Counted from the first letter of the stretch, positions 23,227-36,387 are shown. The stretch: DNA of 64,000 nucleotides from Megalobrama amblycephala (GCF_018812025.1 NC_063066.1:10773382-10837381), one strand, 5' to 3'. The notes: generated by a model from the sequence alone, not told the origin. Numbers and translations are program-made.

Positions 23227-26079
23227 CTGGGATGGAGACACAATAGCGTTAGACAGGAATATGGAAATGTTTGAAAGATGCTCAATTTTAGTAGGAGACA
23301 GTAAAAGATGATTTAAGCATCTGCCTAATGGAGTATGCACATAAAATGTTTTGTCATGTGATGACTGGATAATTAGTTTGACAACATTTGTGAGGTGAAC
23401 TAATCTGCAGGCCTATGGCAACAGATTTTCATCTTTTGGGTTTCCTGACTATAATTGATCAGCATGGTGGCTCGGAGGGTGCGACACAACGCCTTTAAGC
23501 AAAGCAAACATGTGCAACGCTAATGAATCTTTTCTGATAATGATGCATTTCAGGAAACAATCCAATATTGGCTAAATTGCTATAATAAATAACAGTAGCT
23601 CTCTGTCCCACTTACATACTCGAGGCTCACTGAAAAACTGTGCCTCTACCGACATTTTTGCCAAACTTTTACCTATATATATAATTCACTTCAGTTAAAA
23701 TGAACACTAGTGGCAGTAAAACAACAACTTTTATTCCTTTTTAAACATATTATGATTACAGCAGCAGATTATCAATTGATAAAGGCTTATTTTCACGTGG
23801 TTCCTTGCACAATACTATGTTATGACGTCAAAATTCTTTTACGATTGTGCATGATTTGTAAACGAATACATTTTTACATTTGCATCACATTACGAGCTAC
23901 ATATATGTGGCTTTTCTGATGTAGTAATGTTGCGTCAGTTACGCTTGTTTCGTAAGTTGAATATGGAAGGCACAGGACGTAGCTTAAGTGTTTTGAACTG
24001 CGAGAGGTGCTGCACTTACAGAAGGCGGTCTAGCGGAAGCTAGTTATTTTACATGTTAAATATGGATATTTTTCTTACACAAATGCATTGCTTCACTTCA
24101 GAAGACATTTATTAACCCCGCGGAGTCATGTGGAGTATGTTTATGATGGATGGATGCACTTTTTCGAACTTCAAACAGATGGTTTCTGTGCACTGCTATT
24201 ATAAAGCTTGGGAGCATCAGGGTGATTATTAATATAACTCTGATTTTATTCGTCTGAAAAAAGAAAATCATTTACACTTAGGATGGCTTGAGGGTGAGTA
24301 AATCATGGGGTGATTTTCATTTTAAAGTGAACTAATCCTTTAACACTATCGGTTAGGTTTAGTGTAGGTGATACGCTTTTTTCAAACGTGATAGAGCATT
24401 AGCCTTTTAGCAGAGCAGATTAACATTCATTTGTTTTAAATAAAACTAAATGCGTTTTTAGCGCCAATCACTGGCCACTTTAAAAAGCATCGCAAAACGT
24501 GCAAGCAGCAATATAATATTATTTTGCAGAAATGTCGCCACAGGCACGTTCTTTTGTGTTGCACGTTCTTTTGTGTTGCAATTCTATGCTGTACTACCCA
24601 TAACTGTACTGAGCACTCTTTTCAAAATGATTCGCTATGTGAACGACCCTTATTTGCATTAAAGATCCGTTGTGGGCTAATGCTGTTGTGTTGTCAACTT
24701 CTAATTGCTTTGCTGATGTCGTTGCATTGTACCCCCCAGGACCACCGTATTTAGGCCCTCAAAACCAAAGCTGACACTGTAAAGCATCTCTGACATGTGG
24801 GTAGACAATAAACAGTCTTGATAGGCGTGTAACACGAGCTTAATTTGCTACGGCGGTGTGGAAGTGAGAAATGTCATCGTTTTATTGCTGCTGTTGTGAA
24901 GAGCAACCCGCTATTGTAGACGCAGCCAGTGGGCCTGAAACCAAGGCTAATGATGTGTCCCTTTAAATCGCATTTTTCCAATCTAGGAATGATTTCATTG
25001 CCCTGCACTTCAACGTGTTGGGGGATGAAGCTGTACGCCTGATGCAGACTAATTAGTTTGCCCGTAATGACTCTGATTCCTGCTCGCTTAATATGAAAAA
25101 TGGACGGCTGTGAAATGTGACTCCTGTCAATTGAATTAACAAAGCAAATCTATATTAATCTGTGCTATTATAGTATTACACGAGTGTGTAATACCCAGCT
25201 AAACTTGATACAAATCCTACTTTGGGTAATTGTCTGTCATAGAGATACTTATTACAAAAATCAAAACTGAGGTATCTGTATATTCAACGGGTTACGTTCA
25301 GCAATGGTGCTTTTTTGATTTGTCAGTCTGGCCTGAATAAAATAAATTATTACCTGATAGACACTTTTAATCAACTATGCATTAGCAAAAGTACATTAGG
25401 TAAGATCTGACTTGGGTTTTAATGTATGAAGGAGCACACAAGCTTAATGATGCATAATCAGAAATCTAGACTTGACTATTTTTGGAGTCATGGTGGAAAA
25501 CAGAGACCTGCAGTGTCTCCGGAGAACACTTGCTCTGTTTCATGAATGAACAGAGACACGATGCGTAAACAAAGCTCTAGTCTATGGACAGAGAGGCTAG
25601 CAGCCAACGGGAAACTGACGGGGAGCAGGAAATAGAGGGAGAGAAAGAAATAAAGAGAGATTAGATTAGAAGTATTAAACAGGGCTGTCAAGATGTTGTC
25701 TGCATGTTTACATAGACCAACAATGAAAAATAAATGATAAAAAAATTAAAAACAAAAATAAATAAAATATTATATTTGAGGATAAATTTTGATATATGCA
25801 GTTAATTTTGATTAATATTATTAAACAATCATAGCATTTTTTAGAATTATTCATTCATTTTTTTTTATTTTTATTTACATTTTTTGACAGCCCTAGTATT
25901 AAAATAACAGGGTAAGAGAGACAGAAAAAGAAGAGGTGGAGGAAACAAGGATGATACTGAAAGTGGGCAGCAGAAGCTTTGATTCTGGTGACGGTTAGAT
26001 GGGGGGCAGCTTAGGCTGCTATGTGGGCAGGATGTGGCCTAGTTTTCCGCGATACTTGAGGTTCCTACCCCAGAGTGCT
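23227..26079 (-). other. gria1 last intron and short-tail 3' region
   Basis: For the long tail this is intron (23227-26184); for the short tail its first part is 3' UTR. I see one fragment of the GGGTGAGTAAAT repeat near 24290 and A/T-rich DNA at 25720-25890. No 21-base microexon encoding GFCLIPQ was recognised. Confidence 0.5.
25864..25875 (-). promoter_or_regulatory. tandem candidate polyadenylation signals for short-tail isoform
   Basis: Two adjacent AATAAA hexamers on the minus strand, about 205 bases after the TAA of the short tail. They could end a transcript that reads through the M4 exon. The local DNA is A/T-rich, so chance is possible. Confidence 0.35.
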
Positions 26080-26184
26080 TTATATCTTAACAGTGTCGGC
26101 ACCGTACAGGCCGTAACTCTGCAGCTCAGTGTAGCTGCTGTCTAAGGCGGTGCAGTGAAAGGCCTGAGCGGCCCGCGCAGACAC
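26080..26184 (-). CDS. gria1: gria1 alternative short C-terminal tail (read-through of M4 exon)
   Basis: When the donor at 26185 is not used, the M4 frame stays open for 34 codons, starting VSARAAQAF and ending [11 protein letters not shown] then TAA. The layout and both ends resemble the short tails of GluA2 and GluA3, which begin VAKNAQ or similar after RMK and end in YG-ESVKI, a class II PDZ ligand for GRIP and PICK1 (family knowledge). Mammalian GluA1 is known to me only with the long tail. Two overlapping-spaced AATAAA signals lie at 25864-25875 on this strand, about 205 bases after the stop. The reading frame and resemblance are seen; expression is inferred. Confidence 0.7.
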   Translation of the reverse strand: MSARAAQAFHCTALDSSYTELQSYGLYGADTVKI

Positions 26185-26319
26185 CTTCATTCTGCGGGAC
26201 TCTGTTCTGGACTTGTAGCAGAACTCCACCAGGGCCACCAGCATGGCCAGACCCAGACCGCCGATCAGAATGTAGAAGACCCCAGCCACATTGCTGAGGC
26301 TAAGAGCACTGGTCTTGTC
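26185..26319 (-). CDS. gria1: gria1 M4 exon, long-tail form (45 codons)
   Basis: Encodes [20 protein letters not shown] and the rest of transmembrane helix M4 to [14 protein letters not shown]. The acceptor is ...CTTCTCCTGTAG before GACAAG. For the long GluA1 tail the donor is ATGAAG|GTGTCT, weak because positions +3 to +6 (GTCT) depart from the usual RAGT. Spliced to CAATCC at 23226, the frame is kept. If the donor is ignored, translation continues into the short tail described separately. The GluA1-like wording [15 protein letters not shown] with an Ile in FYILIGG fits GluA1. Confidence 0.95.
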
Positions 26320-28939
26320 CTACAGGAGAAGGAACAGCATATTAGATGAGAGTTACTGTATACAAACGTTAACATATTCACATGGACAAAGACAATACAA
26401 GCATTCCTGTAAATTATACATACACTTTTATACATTCACCCAAACATCTAAACATATACAATGAATATAAAAGCTAACATAAGAACTGTCTTGAACAGTG
26501 TTGCAAGTGCCAAAAAATACTGTGCCATCAAGTTGCTTAAAATGTTTCCTGTTCAGACATAACCTACATTAATATATAGATTAATACATACATTTAATAT
26601 AATAATATAATATATATATATATAGTATTAATATAATAGTTTCTGTTTTGACTGCTGAACTTGTTGCATTATTGCTAACTGATATTCATAAAGAAATAAT
26701 ATTCATTATAAAAATCCAATTATATCAGTAATATAAATAATATATTATTAATCAAAATCAAAATAACAATACACTATTATAACATTAACTAGTAAATACA
26801 ATTAAATGCCATTAATATTAAACAACATAACTATTAATAATAATAATAATAATAAATAATAAATGTAGGTTAAACATGTCTTAAAATATGGCACAATTTG
26901 TCAATTAGGAACATGCATTCATGCACTAACACAGGCAGTCTGTGTTCACCTTTGACTAATTTAATACTTATTTAACCCACTAGTTAGCATATCCACTAAA
27001 TTACAATCTATTAAAACATATACATACAGCTGCAACTGTCTATATTACTGGTTGGCACCCATGCAGCCCAGGCCATGAATCTAAGTAGATTTGGATTTGT
27101 AGTTGTTCAAAGGTGATATATTTCCTTTATAAGGACAATAACAATCTAAGGAGCTTAACTGGTGTGGAACCGGTTCTCTAAGAAAGGCATATAAGCGAGG
27201 TGTGATGTCGTCTGTGTGCGCCATGCAGGTGGGTTTGGTGCGGTGGGGGTGTGTGGCGGCCGGGGCCTATGACAGCACAGACAGCTGTCCACTGGGTTTG
27301 CATCCAAATACATGCACACTCCAAGGGCAGACAGAAGGGAGAACACAGAGGCTGAGAACCACAAGGGGCACTTGACTCTTACGGATGGTCAGAGCAATAT
27401 GACCAGTCTCTCTCCAGAGCTCCATTCAGACCACCAGGCTATTTTAAACAAAGTAAGTGTATCATACAGTGAGTCATCCAGTCTATAATAATGGCCTTTT
27501 CAACTCACGACTCCTGGAGCTAGACCTACTTTTACTTACACTTGTATTCATAATATAAAAATAATATATTATTTTTATTTCCTTACTTATTCAAAAACTG
27601 AAAGAAAAAAAGCCAGCATCTAAAAACAACAAGAGAAATATGCTTAGTATTTAATCTATTCATTTATTTAATCTTAGTATCTAATCTATTATAAACATAC
27701 AACTACACATACACTAGTTTGTAATTTCTGACAGGACAAAAATAATGGTTGGAAATGTTTGGAACAGTACACTAACTTAAAGGATTCGATCACTTCAGAA
27801 TTCAAATTTCCTGATAATTTACTCACCCCCACGTCATCCGAGATGTTCATGCCTTTCTTTCTTCAGTCGAAAAGAAATTGAGGTTTTTGAGGAAAACATT
27901 CCAGGATTTTTCTCCATATAGTGGACTTCAGTGGGGTACAATGTGTTGAAGGTCCAAAATTCTGTTTCAGTGCAGCTTCAAAGGGCTCTCAAGGAATAAG
28001 GGTCTTGTCTAGCGAAATGATTGGTCATTTTCTAAATTAAAAATGTATATACTTTTTAATCACAAATGCTCGTCTTGCACTATAGTGTCCACGATTTCAC
28101 GCATTACGTAATCATGTTAGAAAGGTCATGAGTGTCGTAGGCGTAAGTACCGAAGAACTCCATCTCGGACATTGTTGTTTTACCTTTTTTTTTTTTTAAA
28201 GTGTGTTTGACTTACTCTTTGCATGTTCTCTTTGTAAACACATTAGATCAGTACTTCCCCCTACGTCACGCGTGACCTTTACAACGTGATATCGTAATGT
28301 GTGAAGTGGACACTAGCACAAATCGAGCATCTGTGTTTAAAAGTATATACATTTTTATTTTTTTTTTAGAAAATTATTGATTGTTTCGCTAGATAAGACC
28401 CTTATTCCTCGGCTGGGATTGCATAGAGCCCTTTGAAGCTGCATTGAAACCGAATTTTGGACCTTCAACCCGTTGTACCCCATTGAAGTCCACTATATGG
28501 AAAGAAATCCTGGAATGTTTTCCTTAAAAACCTTAATTTATTTTCGACTGCAGAAAGAAAGACATGAACATCTTGGATGAACATCTTGGTAAGATGCTTA
28601 TACACAGTTGAATTAAAAATGCAAAAGGAAGTGCTGGACACCAGTCACATGCAAAAGGAAGAGGACATAATGTTGTATACTTCAGTACTATCATGTCTAC
28701 TTCTTTGCTTGCTATTTTAAATCTGTAAATCAGTAAGTAGTGCATAAATATTCTACTCCGAACACAAGTGTTTTAAAATTCTTCTCATCATTCGATTTAA
28801 ATCATGCATAAATAAATGAATACAACTCTGGAGAGAGAGTAAGAGTCGCCCATGTCCAGATTCCTTACTGAACCTTTTGAAAGGGTTCTGGAAAGGCTAA
28901 ACTGAGGGGAACAGAGCAGGACCAAATGTGTGAACTGAC
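26320..28939 (-). other. gria1 intron between flip and M4 exons
   Basis: Contains an A/T-rich stretch with TAA and TA runs (26590-26860) and the long inverted repeat at 27834-28580. No further exon seen. Confidence 0.6.
27834..28580. repeat. long inverted repeat (about 750 bases)
   Basis: Left arm CATCCGAGATGTTCATGCCT, GGAAAACATTCCAGGATTTT, CATATAGTGGACTTCAGTGG and CTTCAAAGGGCTCT each reappear as complements on the right, ending CATGAACATCTTGGATGA. Arms are roughly 350 bases, with the centre near the T run at 28188-28198. Confidence 0.85.
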
Positions 28940-29054
28940 CTTTCTTCCGGAGTCCTTGCTTCCACACTCCCCCTTATCGTACCACCATTTGTTTTTCAGT
29001 TTGTCTAAGACGGCTTGCTCACTGAGTTTCAACACCGCTAGGTTAACTGGGATT
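28940..29054 (-). CDS. gria1: gria1 flip exon (38 codons + 1 base)
   Basis: 115-base alternative exon of the same length and phase as flop, so the two are interchangeable. It encodes [20 protein letters not shown] followed by [24 protein letters not shown] and GSKDSG are flip signatures. The first full codon is ATC (Ile), where AMPA subunits and the flop exon here have Asn. The acceptor is ...CTGGTTGAAG before AATCCC and the donor AAG|GTCAGT. Using both exons together would shift the frame, because 230 is not a multiple of three; this fits mutually exclusive use. Confidence 0.95.
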
Positions 29055-29300
29055 CTTCAACCAGGGAAATAACATAAATAACATTATCCATGTTATTTTA
29101 TGTTATTCAGCACACATTAAACACATACCCATCAAAATCAACTCAACTGTTCTGTGTTTTTTTATATATATATATATATATTGACTGCACACATATCAGA
29201 AACATGTTGGTAGTTCATTGTAAAAGTGATATGGGTTAATACTCCATCTAGCGATGCTTCCTTGCTCCCTGCTGCGAGATGTGCATTATTATATCACTTT

Positions 29301-29668
<368 letters not shown>

Positions 29669-30022
29669 TCAGTGTCAGCCCAGATAAACCATTTCAGAGA
29701 CAGTGTAATGGGAGAACAGACTCAGACTGGTTTGTACACAACAGCCACTGCTCTATGTAGGTTGAAATGTTAAATGCATGGCATTCGCAGTGGTTTTGCC
29801 CTGAGTCTGTATATAAAGTATGTTAACATGTGTTTAAATGGAGAACAATGCTTTTGTTAGTGGCCTTTGTGAAAGACAGGCTTTATAAAGCCAAGAACAA
29901 GACTTTTTCAGACAGAGGAGGAGAAAAAAAAGATGTCCTTAGATGTCCTTGGTTTTTACTGTCTGCTTTTGGCTCTTCCCTTTTGGGGAATTGTAACAAT
30001 GTGAATCTAAAACAACAGACTA

Positions 30023-30780
30023 CACCGCATTCCAAATGATTATGCAAGTGACATATCAGTAAGATTTCAGTAGAATAAACATTCAGATTTTAGTTTTTCT
30101 AAGAAAATGTATGTTTGTTTATTTATTCATGTCTTTTTAGATAACTGGTATCAATCTCAGACAAAATAATTTGCCAGGTCTACTTAAGTCTACACCCACT
30201 GTTAATTTTTCTCTTTGTGAGCTTTGGTTAGTGGTGTCTAAAATGCATCTTTACGCACAAGCCTGCATGGAGAGCTTCTTGAGACTCCAGAGACACCAGG
30301 AGCTTCAAATACCTGTTTGCTACTCAACACTGGCTTTTTTATAGCTGCCCTTTTAATACAATTAATTTTTTTGACAGGAACTTTCATTAATAAGCCTTTA
30401 TCTGACCGAGTTCTGCTGTGCTCTAAATCACTCACAAATCTTATGATAATTTGATAATCTCCATTCAGTTTTCACAGAATATTAGTTGTTTTCATGCCTT
30501 TTGCACAACACTGCACCATTTCATGCTTTTCATCTTCAGAAAGATCTTTCTTCCTCCCCATATTGCATGAGAACTGTGACTTGCTTAATAATGTGGAACA
30601 ACCTTTAAGTAGGGTTTCCATAGATCTGGCAAATTATTTTGTCTGAGATTGATACCAGTTATCTAAAAAGACATGGATAAATAAACTAACAAACATTTTC
30701 TTAGAAAAACTAAAATCTGAATGTTTATTCTACTGAAATCTTACTGATATGTCACTTGCATAATAATTTGGAACGCAGTG
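30023..30780 (-). mobile_element. deletion derivative of a third Tc1/mariner-like family (758 bp)
   Basis: Inverted repeats of about 160 bases begin CACCGCATTCCAAATGATTA and end CCAAATT... mirrored as AATTTGGAACGCAGTG, with TA at 30021-30022 and 30781-30782. The interior of about 440 bases keeps only an N-terminal transposase fragment. Assignment to Tc1/mariner rests on the TA duplication and that fragment. It lies in the intron between the S2 exon and the flop exon. Confidence 0.85.
30238..30561 (-). pseudogene. N-terminal transposase fragment in the 758-base element
   Basis: Begins MGRKKDLSEDEKHEMVQCC, an N-terminal region typical of Tc1-like transposases, and has an in-frame TGA at codon 30 (30472-30474). 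The frame then continues through SDLEHSRTRSDKGLLMK to DAF and a stop at 30238. No catalytic DDE part is present, so the element has lost it by internal deletion. Confidence 0.7.
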
Positions 30781-30849
30781 TAGAGACATCAGACAAATTA
30801 TTAAAGTGATATTTCAACAAAAAATACAATTCTGTCATCATCTCACCCT

Positions 30850-31105
30850 CCCCATGCTGAAAAAACAGCATATGCTGTTTAGGTATGTTTTAAAGCATTT
30901 CAGCAGGTGGTTTAAGGTGGTTTAAGCTGGTCAAGTGCTGGTCCTAAGCAACTAGCTCCATCTCAGGACCAGTTTATAACCAGCTCAGGACCATCTTAAA
31001 CCAGCTCATGACAAACTAAGGACCAGCATAAACCAGCTCAAACCAGCTTCCATGCTTCAAAACATACCTAACCAGCCTATGCTGTTTTTTTCAGCAGGGT
31101 CAGAC
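30850..31105. mobile_element. hairpin MITE with CCAGCTCA/GCTGGT motifs
   Basis: CTGAAAAAACAGCATATGCT on the left mirrors CCTATGCTGTTTTTTTCAGC on the right; TTTAGGTATGTTTTAAAGCA mirrors the CTTCAAAACATACCTAA stretch. The interior repeats AAACCAGCTCA. Only one half of the same family occurs at 53741-53840. It interrupts a copy of the common TCACCCTC repeat. Confidence 0.75.
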
Positions 31106-34100
31106 CAAACTCTTTCTTGCTTTTCTTTATTTCTTCCATTGAATACAAACGGAATACTTTTCCATGAAATTGCTCTTTCTAATGAAAGTGAATGATGACC
31201 AAGGGCTGTCAAACTATAAAAACAACAAAAAAGTGCCATGAAACTCTAGATGGCAGAGGCTAATAGGTCCTTTAACTTAACCTGCTCATATCACATCGTT
31301 ATCTATAGGGCACAGATGATTGGTTCCTGCTGTATCAGTAGTCAATGAGCTTACGTGCTCAATCTTCAAAATACTCTGGTAGCATTGCATAGCAGTGCAG
31401 CGCGCTTCAGAAACCCTCCACCTTCCCCAGCTCCACCTGTATAGATCTGCTACGGGTAATTCATGTACGCTATATTATATACAGCAGCAGCAGCATTTCT
31501 TATTTGCTCACAGCAGTGTGACGTGTATGTATTGGCTGTAGCAGGTCCCGTACTTGCTCTGCAGCAGCAGCAATGAAAGCAGCAGTAAGTTATTACATTA
31601 ATGACAGTTCTATATCATTGAATCAACAAACGTTGTGTGACAAAGTTACTACGATTTCAGAAAACATTCTTGAATGTCTAGATTATTTCACCCACAATGC
31701 ACTGTGCCATATTTTAAAATACACAGATTTACAGTAAATAAGATTTGAGAGCTGCAGCAGATACGATTATTATTGAACAATGACAAAATTCTGAATAGTA
31801 TGGCTTTTATGCCATTTTTTATTGCTTTTATGGTGTTTTTTGTCATTTTCGGAGCTGGGTCACCATTCACTTTCATTGTATGGAAAGGAGCAGCATGAAC
31901 ATTCTGCCAATCTTCTCTTTTTGTGTTTTATAGTAGTAAGACCATTATACATAACATGACAGAGTAGATGAAGACAAAAACTGAATTTTTGATTTTAATA
32001 CCCCGCTCCCCATGACTGATATGACTGAAATCAGAAACCACATCTGAAGTGTGCGTCTTTCTTTTTAATCTTCTCCTTCATCCTCAGGTCTTAAACACCC
32101 CATACAGTTCAAAGGCACAAATATACATCTCCTCACAACCCACAGAATCGGCTGGCCGATCTGCGTTGTGAGCAAATGTCGTCTGCAGCTCTGCATGTAT
32201 AGAGAGTTGTTCTTTGGCTTGATAAAACCCAGGAATTCTTTCTAATCCCAGAAGTACCAGACAGAAAGAAGTCAGAGAGTGTCTCAGGAATGTGGAACAA
32301 ACAGCTACATTCAGTTTGATGAGCATTTGCTTCTGGAGGTGGCAGTGCTTTGGGTGAGATGATTTCATTGACTAAACTCTGAGAATGGCACAGATGGATA
32401 GAGATAAAAGGGCACACACATCAATCTTTAGGGCTGTCGCATCTTGACTGCAAAACAAACCGTTTTAAGGTATCAGTCTGAGATAAGACAGGGAAAATAT
32501 GGAACAGCTGTCAAAATGCACCAAAACGACTGATTATTCCATCAGTCAGTAAATTAACCTATAAATCACAAAGTGAAGTACAATGTAAAACAAGTTCAAA
32601 AGCTCAATTATCATCTTCTTTGTTAATAAATTGATCATTAGAGCAAGATGATGCTAGCAGACCATAACATAGCAAGATATTAAGGTGTAAAAAGGATCTC
32701 TATTAAAGGCTTTGATCAGTATAATTCAAGCTCGGGCAAATGCACAGATTTTGCATCCAAATCTTTATCCTGACTCTTTGCATCAGTTCATTTAAGACTT
32801 AACTGACTGGGTTTACATTAATAACTCACCAAAATGCTTAAAATGTATTTATCAATTTATCATTCATTGTTTCATCTAACTACATTTTTACATCAATTAC
32901 GTGGTTTTAATATTTGTCAGTTTGAAAAGTGATTTTTAATTAAAATCTCAATGAAAAATAGTCAACAGATTAGAGGATTGATTTGAATGGATACATTTTT
33001 AAAAATAGATTTATAGATTTTTTTTTGCACCTAACAAGATCTGATCTGTGCCAGATGTCTATAAATAATACAACTGGTTGACAGTGTAAATGAAGCCATT
33101 AAATAGAAAATTCAGTGAAGATACACAGGAGCATTTTTACATTTTGACAACTGAGCCACATGGTTAGTTCAGCAAATCAAAACCAAATCTAAATGTTCAA
33201 TCAAGAATGGCAGTGTCTACCGATTTTAACAGAGAGAGCAAAATCTCCCATTGTCTTCCACGTGTCCAAATCATGCAGTAGATGCCCACATGGAATCTAC
33301 CGGCTCATGTAAACACATGTCAGGAAGGGAGTCGCTCTCTCTCAAAATCAGATATACACCACACAGCTGGTAACTCAACAGACAGAGAAACACATTTCTG
33401 AATTCATTTCCGAGCCTCTTTCACTCTTGCTGTCACTGTAATGGCTAGCTAGTATTGAATTTAATTTGAGTCCTGCTCTAGGTGGCAAGATGGAAGTCAG
33501 TCATTTACATCCTGTATCTGACGTCTCTCTCTCTCTCTCACTCCATCCACCCTCTCCCCCTGTTCTCTTTGCTATAAGGTGACCCAAAAAATGACTCTAC
33601 AATTGCTATGAGGTCGTTTCCCCAAGGAGCTTATCTTATTAGAGAGAGATGGAGTTATTGAGGTTATTTCAACAGCTCCAAATTGCCCTTGCGAGGCCCT
33701 TTGCACTGCAATGAATGTAATATCATGTGGGCCATGGTGTATTAGTCAGATGGGTACACTCAAGCACAATAAATGTGACGTTAATGATGGTGGCGTACAA
33801 TTGAAATAACAACTGTTCACCTAATAATGCAGAGAATATAAAAGAAACATGTTAATGTTGACATTCAACTTTAGAAGTGGCTTGCATAAGAATAACAACT
33901 GATTGCCCAATTGCTTTCATGCACAAGTCACTCGGTAAGGATAACACTTTCGTAATTCGGAATGATGGAGAGAAACTGAAATTAGCATCTGGTAGACCTA
34001 TAGCTTCAAAGCGCCTGTCGTGAATAATGTCTGCGGTGTCTCAATGGGCTCTGCTGAGCGGCGCTGCTGTTTAATGAAAGGACGACGAACGCACGTGTTT

Positions 34101-35036
34101 CCTAAAGGGCTTCTGAAGAGGGTGCGCCATTTTCCTGCTGTTTCTTATGCAAGCACTTCTGGTGGAGTGTGTTGAAAACCCCTTCAAGCAACATGAGGTA
34201 TGGGCGGGATTTTGAACAGCTCCACACACACATATGTACACCCACACAACAGCATGTTCTGTTATAGAAGAGGCTGCTTAGCACAGTACGTCTACCCTCA
34301 CCCTTGGTTCAAATTATCATGTATAATATCATTAAAAAGTCCTTCAAAAGAGAAACCAGATGAGTTCACTGAAGTCACACCAATTTGGCAAAAACCTGCG
34401 CCTTATTCACCCGGAATCCAGGAGCTAAATGTGCTTTTTTTTTTTTTTTTCACGCACTGTACCTTGAGGATTAAATTAAGTCACTGACATTCTCTGCACA
34501 AACATGTTGTTTTGCTATGAATGCGTCTTATTTGCAAAACTCAGCAATTTTTCCTGCAATCATATCAGCAAAAAATCATCAAATGATGGAGAAGAGCACA
34601 TATAGTTCCACATATAGACTAGGCAGTGTACTCAAGCACACTTGGCATTTTAAAGAGCTGATTTAGGTGCCTGGACTGCAGTGATGGAGTGATGCTATAC
34701 AGTTTCAGTAAAGTATAGCAAATTGCATTAGTTTGCTGAGTCCTTCATAATCTAGTACTCAGAACTGGCTTGCAAAATTGGGAATAGCAACATGCAAATA
34801 TCTTTTTTTTGGTTATGTGTATGCTGTGACTTGATTTGCATACTTATTTTAATGAATTCCCCTGTTTCCCTTTTTATCTTTTCTTTTTTATTTAACTAGT
34901 AGATGATGTAAACTTTAGCCAAGGTGAGCATAACCCCTTTAGTACTGTATCCAGCCTCTACCACAACTGAACCACCATCTGATCTTATTTTTGTAATGGT
35001 CGAATACAGTTGGCATACAGTGGACAGCTGGCTTTA

Positions 35037-35285
<249 letters not shown>

Positions 35286-35378
35286 CTAAAAGAAGAAAGT
35301 GAAATATTACGCAATTGCACACTGTAAAACATGGTAACGTGCAATTGATACCCTACGAAATTTCACCAGATCTAACCC

Positions 35379-35996
35379 TTAAAGTGCACCTATTATGTTT
35401 TTTTCGGATATTACCTTTCATGTAGTCTGTAATATAGCTGTTTGTGAATGTTAAAGTCTGCAAAGTTTCAAAAATCAAAGTGATCGATAAATGGAGTTAT
35501 TGTTTCCCAAAAGAAAGAATGAAGAACCTATAGTCTTCATTGGCTGCCCATGAACAATGTCAACTTTAACCTGCCCTCAAACAGTGTAGTTGTAGCTGAG
35601 GCCTGGAAGAGTATGGTTCCTGTTGTCGACATGTCGAGAAGAAGTTTTGTTTTCTGCAAAAACAAATCCACTTTGGCTCAAATTGATATGGTAAAACCGA
35701 TGCCACCTGTTTGCATCACAAATGCTGAGAAAACATCTGGAGTTGAAATTCAGATATGGTAATGGACGTTTCATTTCTGACACGCACTATAAGCGGTAGA
35801 CCAATCACAACAGACTGGGCCATCTCACCGATCAGAGCAGAGTAGGATCTCGGAAAGAAGGGCTTTAATGAGAATGAGGTGATGTGCAACGTATATTATG
35901 AGAAAATTAAAGTGTGTTTTGACCTTGAATGCATGTAAAACTATTATAGGGCACAAAATTAGGAACCTTTAAAATAGCATAATTGGGGCACTTTAA
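35379..35996. mobile_element. 618-base MITE with TTAA ends, inside a gria1 intron
   Basis: TTAA at 35379-35382 and 35993-35996 flank ends AGTGCACCTATTATG and CATAATTGGGGCACT. A TTAA target is typical of piggyBac-type elements (inference). It takes up most of the 832-base intron between the M3 and S2 exons. The open frames at 35550-35783 are internal to it and are not genes. Confidence 0.75.
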
Positions 35997-36087
35997 ATTT
36001 AGTTTTGTTGGTGTAACTTAATGTATTTAGGTTGATTCAGTGATGCTGACTAGTATTTTTGATGTGAATACAATATTTTTTAGGCTA

Positions 36088-36387
<300 letters not shown>

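Noticed and set aside
35550..35783. Open frames of about 70 codons on both strands
   Set aside because: They lie inside the TTAA-flanked MITE between two gria1 exons.
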